DNA of 64,000 bases from the NCBI GenBank assembly GCA_963828715.1, contig CAWHFX010000023.1:81257-145256 (forward strand), given 5' to 3'. Both the position numbers and the translations under genes were made by a program. Below the pieces are notes generated by a model. It was not told the DNA's origin, searched no databases, and worked only from the letters and a program-made list of their open reading frames with translations. This document shows, piece by piece, positions 60,249-64,000 of this stretch (positions are counted from its first letter, which is position 1; each line of letters begins with the position of its first letter). This DNA comes from JAQGMV01 sp963828715. GTDB taxonomy: Bacteria > Pseudomonadota > Gammaproteobacteria > Burkholderiales > SG8-41.

Positions 60249-60830
60249 ATGAGCAGTCTCTTACGGCCGGTTGCCCTTGCCGCATTCATGGCGGCCGGCT
60301 GCAGCGCGTCGGATGTGCGGATGCCGGAAGCCAATCGCACTGCCGCAATCGCGTCCGACCCGCGCGATAAGCCGTCCGATGGTGCCCCGTGCCCCCATGA
60401 GCACGAACATTTCGATGTCGAAACCGGTCGGCCAGGCTATTCGAAGGAAAACACCGTCATGCTCGAAACGAACTTCGGGGACGGCCAGTTTCGTTCGGAG
60501 CAGGTAAAAGCGCTCGAGGGCGATGCTCAAGCCGCATTCCGCGTTGCACAGATGTTCGCAGCCGGAACGAACGGGGTCCCGCGCGACGAAAAAAGGATGG
60601 TGCTATGGCTGAGGCACGCGTCCGATCTGCAGCACGGCGCGGCGAGCTACAGGTTGTATCTCTATTACCTGGACCGCGGACTCGATCGCGCCGCCGTCTA
60701 CTACGAGAATCGCGCCCTCGAGCAGGGCTTCGTCCCTCCCCCTCGGCTGGATCACCGCCGCGGTTCGACTCAGCCGCCCGCCGGGTCGCCTGGTTTGTGT
60801 TTCGTGCACCAGACCGCCAGCGCCGAGTAA
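60249..60830 (+). CDS. Lipoprotein with a Sel1-type module matching the caspase-like protein's tail
   Basis: A 193-residue predicted lipoprotein. The signal peptide ends in a lipobox ('LAAFMAAGC'), so the start at 60249 (MSSLLRPVAL) is well supported; a frame open to 60084 adds sequence before it. A region with 'HEHEHFD' follows. Residues about 85-170 are a Sel1-like repeat: 'FRSEQVKALEGDAQAAFRVA', 'GTNGVPRDEKRMVLWLRHAS', 'NRALEQGFVPPPRL'. Compared by eye these match position by position the C-terminus of the caspase-like protein ('FQAEQAKARDGDKYAAYRIA', 'GSNGLPRDEAKSIQWLRDAS', 'NRAREQGYEPPPGL'). It is therefore probably a paralogous module. Gene order and shared module suggest the two work together. 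It is divergent from the OmpA-like gene. Confidence 0.78.
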   Translation: MSSLLRPVALAAFMAAGCSASDVRMPEANRTAAIASDPRDKPSDGAPCPHEHEHFDVETGRPGYSKENTVMLETNFGDGQFRSEQVKALEGDAQAAFRVAQMFAAGTNGVPRDEKRMVLWLRHASDLQHGAASYRLYLYYLDRGLDRAAVYYENRALEQGFVPPPRLDHRRGSTQPPAGSPGLCFVHQTASAE

Positions 60831-60905
60831 TTGTCCTGCCGCGGATGGCCGCTACGCAACACAGTCTCTTCATTGCCCTCTGCGTGAGGGCACACCGTCC
60901 GTTCC

Positions 60906-61523
60906 TTAACTCCACGTCGCGAGCACCTTCTTCACCGCCGAGCGCTCCGCCATGCGCTTGTGGTGGTCGTGAATCTTGGGGAAGCGGGCGATGTCCACGC
61001 CGTCCCGCGTCAGCCACCCTGCCAGGGTGAACAAGTAGGGATCGCAGATCGTATAGGCGTGGCCCATCACCCACGGGCCCTCGACCATCTCGCTCTCCAT
61101 CAGGGCGAAGCTGTCGCCGACGTTCTTCGGCACCTTGCGCTTCATGTCCTCGAGCGAGGCGGGCTCATCCGCCCAGCGGCTGCCGCGCATCAAATGCGCG
61201 TGGTTCACGTGCGCCGTGGAGCAAAGATAGCTGTTGAAGGCCTGCACGCGCGCAAACCCGAACGGATCGGCCAGCGGCGCCAACTGTGCCTTCGGAAACA
61301 TCTGCGCCACATAGGCCAGGATGGCCGGTGTTTCCGTGAGTATTCCCGAATCGGTGATCAACGCCGGTACCCGGCCCTTGGGATTGATCTTGAGGTACTC
61401 GGGCTTGCGCTGGTCGCCGGTCGCGAAATCCAACCGCACCGCTTCGTAATCGGCGCCCGCTTCTTCGAGCGCAATGTGCGACGCGAGCGCGCAGGAACCC
61501 ACGGCATAGAACAACTTGAGCAT
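60906..61523 (-). CDS. Glutathione S-transferase family protein
   Basis: A 205-residue GST. The thioredoxin-like N-terminal domain has 'MLKLFYAVGSCALASHIALE', the start of the beta class with a Ser/Cys near the glutathione sulfur, and 'KINPKGRVPALITDSGILTE', the glutathione-binding loop with cis-Pro and the E-S/T pair (here LTETPAI). The C-terminal helical domain carries 'GPWVMGHAYTICDPYLFTL', matching the N-capping box. It conjugates glutathione to electrophiles or acts as an isomerase. The start at 61521-61523 is chosen from a run of three ATG codons, with GAGAGG upstream. It is divergent from the damaged TctC gene that follows and convergent with the Sel1 lipoprotein. Confidence 0.88.
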   Translation of the reverse strand: MLKLFYAVGSCALASHIALEEAGADYEAVRLDFATGDQRKPEYLKINPKGRVPALITDSGILTETPAILAYVAQMFPKAQLAPLADPFGFARVQAFNSYLCSTAHVNHAHLMRGSRWADEPASLEDMKRKVPKNVGDSFALMESEMVEGPWVMGHAYTICDPYLFTLAGWLTRDGVDIARFPKIHDHHKRMAERSAVKKVLATWS

Positions 61524-61573
61524 CATCATCCTCTCTCTCAAGGCGAGCGGTAAATCCGGCGGATAATCCCATT

Positions 61574-61895
61574 ATGAATCACATCCGCACGCACCGTGAG
61601 ATGGCATTGCGCGTTGGGCTGGCCACATGCTTCAGCCTGCTCGCGACAGCGGTTGCCGCACAAACCTTTCCCGCGAAACCCATTCGCATCATCGCGCCGT
61701 TCCCGGCCGCCAGCGTGGCGGACGGCTCAACACCGAGACAGTGCGCATACTCGCGCTGCCGGACGTCAAAGCGAACTATCAGAACCTTGGCTTGACCGCG
61801 GTCTCGAGCACGCCCGAAGAGTTTAGCGGTTATGTGCGGGAAGAAATAGTACCTGGGCAAAGGTGGTCAAGGCAAGCGGCGCACGGGCGGACTGA
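61574..61895 (+). pseudogene. TctC/Bug gene reduced by an internal deletion
   Basis: The first 50 codons encode a normal start and signal peptide ('LATCFSLLATAVAAQ') with 'TFPAKPIRIIAPFPAAS'. The sequence then jumps, with a frame change, to the last part of the family ('LNTETVRILALPDVKANYQN', 'LGLTAVSSTPEEFSGYVREE'). A further frame change is needed for the final 'WAKVVKASGARAD' before the TGA at 61893-61895. About two thirds of the gene, covering the ligand-binding core, is missing. This is an inactive relic, 90 bp upstream of another TctC gene. Confidence 0.85.
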
Positions 61896-61985
61896 GCTGA
61901 TCAAGCAGGAAAGGAACCTCTCCTCCGCCGCGCTCGTGATATCGCCGATCAGGTACTCTCGCGTCAAATAAGGCGGAGGAAGGCA

Positions 61986-62962
61986 ATGGCATCCTATGCT
62001 GCTGGAGCGCGGCTCCTTGTTCTCTCGGCGGCGATCGGCTTTGCCGCTTGCGCGCCGGCACAGCAGGATTATCCGAACAGGCCGATCCGGCTCGTCGTTC
62101 CGTATCCGGCCGGAGGTCCGCTGGATCCGGTGGCACGGGCGATCGGGCAGAAGTTGTTTGAAGTGCTGAGCCAGCCCGTCGTCGTCGATTTCCGGGCAGG
62201 TGCGACAGGCAGCATCGGCGCGGACAACGTCGCCAAGGCGGCACCTGACGGCTACACGTTGCTGCTCATCGCAAGCTCGTTCGTGATTGCGCCGAGCCTG
62301 TCCACGAAGCTGCCTTTCGACCCCATCGAAGACTTCGCGGCGGTAAGCCTCACCACGACCGGGCACGACCTGCTCATCGTCCATCCGGGATTGCCGGCAA
62401 GATCGGTAAAGGAACTGATCGCATTGGCGAGGGAGAGGCCGGGCAAGCTCACCTTCGGCTCATCCGGAACCGGCGGACCGCTGCATCTGTTCGGCGAGCT
62501 GTTCAAGTCGATGACGGCGACCGACATGCTGCACGTCCGTACAAAGGCGGCGGTCCGGCCATGGCCGACGTCATCGGCGGTCACGTCGATCTCATGTTCG
62601 TCGGATTGGCTGCCGCCGTTCCGCACGTGAAGAACGGAAAGCTGCGTGCACTCGGTGTTGCATCCCTCGAACGGGTGGCGAGTCTCCCCGAGGTGCCCAC
62701 GATCATCGAAGGGGGCGTGCCCGGGTTCGTCGCCAATCCGTTTACCGGGATTCTTGCGCCGGCAGCCACGCCGACGGCGGTGATCACCAAGCTCAACGCT
62801 GCCCTGGTGCAGATACTTCAGACTCAAGACATCAGGCAGCGGTTCGCCGCCTGGGATGTCGAGCCGAGGGGCAGCACACCGGCGCAGTTCGCCGCTTACC
62901 TGCGCGAGCAGATCGCCAAATGGGCGAAGGTGGTGAAGATTGCGGGCCTGAAAGCTGAATAG
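61986..62962 (+). pseudogene. TctC/Bug substrate-binding protein with one frameshift
   Basis: A complete family member in two frames. The first 185 codons, from ATG 61986 with GGAGGAAGG upstream, give signal peptide ('RLLVLSAAIGFAACAPAQQ'), 'YPNRPIRLVVPYPAGGPLDP', 'VVDFRAGATGSIGADNVAKA' and 'APDGYTLLLIASS'. At about 62535-62540 the sequence GTCCGTAC occurs where the family needs GTCCCGTAC (the VPYKGGGPA motif), so one C is missing. The second frame carries on with 'MADVIGGHVDLMFVGLAAAV', 'PHVKNGKLRALGVASLERVA' and 'WAKVVKIAGLKAE'. Either a consensus error or a fresh mutation. If the base is restored, this is an ordinary 325-residue orphan binding protein. Confidence 0.8.
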
Positions 62963-62982
62963 GTTCTGATAAAGGACATTCG

Positions 62983-63965
62983 TCAGTCAGGACGCGCGCC
63001 GGATAGCTTTACCGCTTTGGCCCACTTGGCCGTCTCGGTTTTGACGAACACGGCAAACTCTTCCGGAGCGTTGCCGAAGAGGTCAGCGCCCTCGCGCGCG
63101 AACCGCTCTGCCATTTCGGGCGACTTCAACGCACGGACGATCTCTGCATTCAATTGCATCACGATGGCGCGCGAAGTGCCGGCGGGAACGAACACGCCGA
63201 ACCAGCCGTTGCTCTCGAATCCTTTCAACCCCGCTTCGGCGATCGTCGGCAATTCCGGCATCAGTGGCGAGCGCTTCGCTGAAGTGATGCCGAGTGCGCG
63301 CACTTTCCCGGTCCTGATGTGCGGCTGGACCAGCACGGTGCCCGCGAACATCATCTGCACCTCGCCGGCCATGACATCCACGATGCGCCCGCCCTGGTTC
63401 TTGTATGGAACGTGCACGAGCTTCACGCCGGCCATGGATGCGAACAATTCCGCCGTCAGGTGCACGGTGCTGCCGCTGCCGGTCGTCGCATAGTTCAACT
63501 GGCCTGGCCGGGCCTTCGCCAGCGCGATGAACTCGGGCACTGTCCTGGCGGGCAGTGCCGCGTTGACGATCATCACGTAAGGCGAGCTCGCCACCAGCGT
63601 CACGGGTGCGAAGTCGCGAGCGACGTCATAGGGAAGCTTGGAATAGAGCGCCGGATTGATGGCGATGTTCGAGGTGCCGCCGAGCATGAGCGTATAGCCG
63701 TCGGGCGGCGACTTCGCGGCCATCTCCGAACCCGGCGTGCCGCCGGCGCCGCCGCGGTTGTCGATGATGATCGCCTGGCTCCACGCTTCGCTCATCTTCT
63801 GGCCGATCGACCGCGCGAAGATGTCCCCGAGCTGCCCGGCGTGTACGGCACGATGAAGTGTATCGGCTTCGTCGGGTAGGCGGGCGTCGCGGCTTTGCTG
63901 TTCGCGCCGGCTGCGGCGCAGAAGACTGCGCATGCGAGGAGAAGACCCGTGGTGATTCTCGACAT
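62983..63965 (-). pseudogene. TctC/Bug substrate-binding protein with a frameshift near its N-terminus
   Basis: The ATG at 63963-63965 starts 'ITTGLLLACAVFCAAAGANS' (signal peptide) and 'AYPTKPIHFIVPYTPGSSG'. The frame changes at a run of four C on the plus strand (63825-63828), where a fifth would join it to the remaining family sequence: 'DIFARSIGQKMSEAWSQAII', 'IDNRGGAGGTPGSEMAAKSP', 'LVHVPYKNQGGRIVDVMAGE' and the closing 'WAKAVKLSGARPD'. It converges on the previous TctC gene with a 20-bp gap. As with the other one-base breaks, a consensus error is a realistic explanation. An upstream gene on the same strand appears to end immediately before its ATG. Confidence 0.8.
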
Positions 63966-64000
63966 TTACTTTGGCGTCTGCGCCGCCGGTTTGAGGATCC
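63966..64000 (-). CDS. Possible C-terminal end of a gene cut by the window edge
   Basis: On the minus strand ten codons (ILKPAAQTPK) end in a TAA at 63966-63968, directly adjacent to the ATG of the TctC gene (TAAATG). Such adjacency is common in operons. With only ten codons visible the identity is unknown, and it could be chance. Confidence 0.3.
   Translation of the reverse strand, partial: ILKPAAQTPK

Overview
The window looks like chromosomal DNA from a GC-rich, Gram-negative proteobacterium, most probably a betaproteobacterium of the Burkholderiales type. The pointers are seven TctC/Bug solute-binding protein genes or remnants without their membrane partners, CaiB-type CoA transferases, a TauD dioxygenase, MHYT-domain histidine kinases, an OmpA-like protein and a two-partner secretion pair. 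The placement rests on gene content only. Most of the window is catabolic and accessory sequence; no ribosomal RNA, tRNA, CRISPR array or intact insertion sequence was seen.

Layout. 0-11 kb: the end of an amidohydrolase, an exostosin-like glycosyltransferase, two TctC genes (one with a stop after its signal peptide), a 2-hydroxyacid dehydrogenase, overlapping thiD and tenA, a frame-broken acyl-CoA dehydrogenase, an enoyl-CoA hydratase with a duplicated fragment of itself downstream, an acyltransferase and a polysaccharide deacetylase. 11-19 kb, mostly minus strand: TctC, an RlmN-like radical SAM enzyme, an alpha/beta hydrolase, a two-domain CoA transferase and a mitochondrial-type aconitase. 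19-28 kb: an MFS exporter, a three-BON protein, small unknown or secreted proteins, a DUF1931 double-histone-fold protein, a quinone oxidoreductase, and two MHYT histidine kinases flanking an EF-hand lipoprotein. 28-43 kb: an enolase-superfamily enzyme, a PIN-like protein, a TauD dioxygenase, secreted proteins, a phosphoesterase, an M1 aminopeptidase, a broken amidohydrolase, three RidA domains, TctC and a metallo-beta-lactamase-fold hydrolase. 43-46.6 kb: a decayed patch with transposase, LysR and hydrolase remnants and an AT-richer CAP-domain gene.

46.6-60.8 kb is the most coherent block: TagF, a membrane Ser/Thr kinase, two glycosyltransferases, a large TpsA exoprotein and its TpsB transporter, a Tat-exported caspase-like protein, an OmpA-like protein and a Sel1-like lipoprotein whose repeat module matches the tail of the caspase-like protein. 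No type VI secretion structural genes are present. The end (60.9-64 kb) holds a glutathione S-transferase and three damaged TctC genes.

Two features cut across the window. First, a dispersed palindromic repeat of about 90-135 bp occurs six times. Four copies lie just downstream of gene ends, one lies in frame inside the CoA transferase gene, and one joins two RidA domains into a single reading frame. Second, several otherwise intact genes carry one-base frame breaks, some in C/G runs. Part of this may be consensus sequence error, so the pseudogene calls that depend on one base should be read with that in mind.
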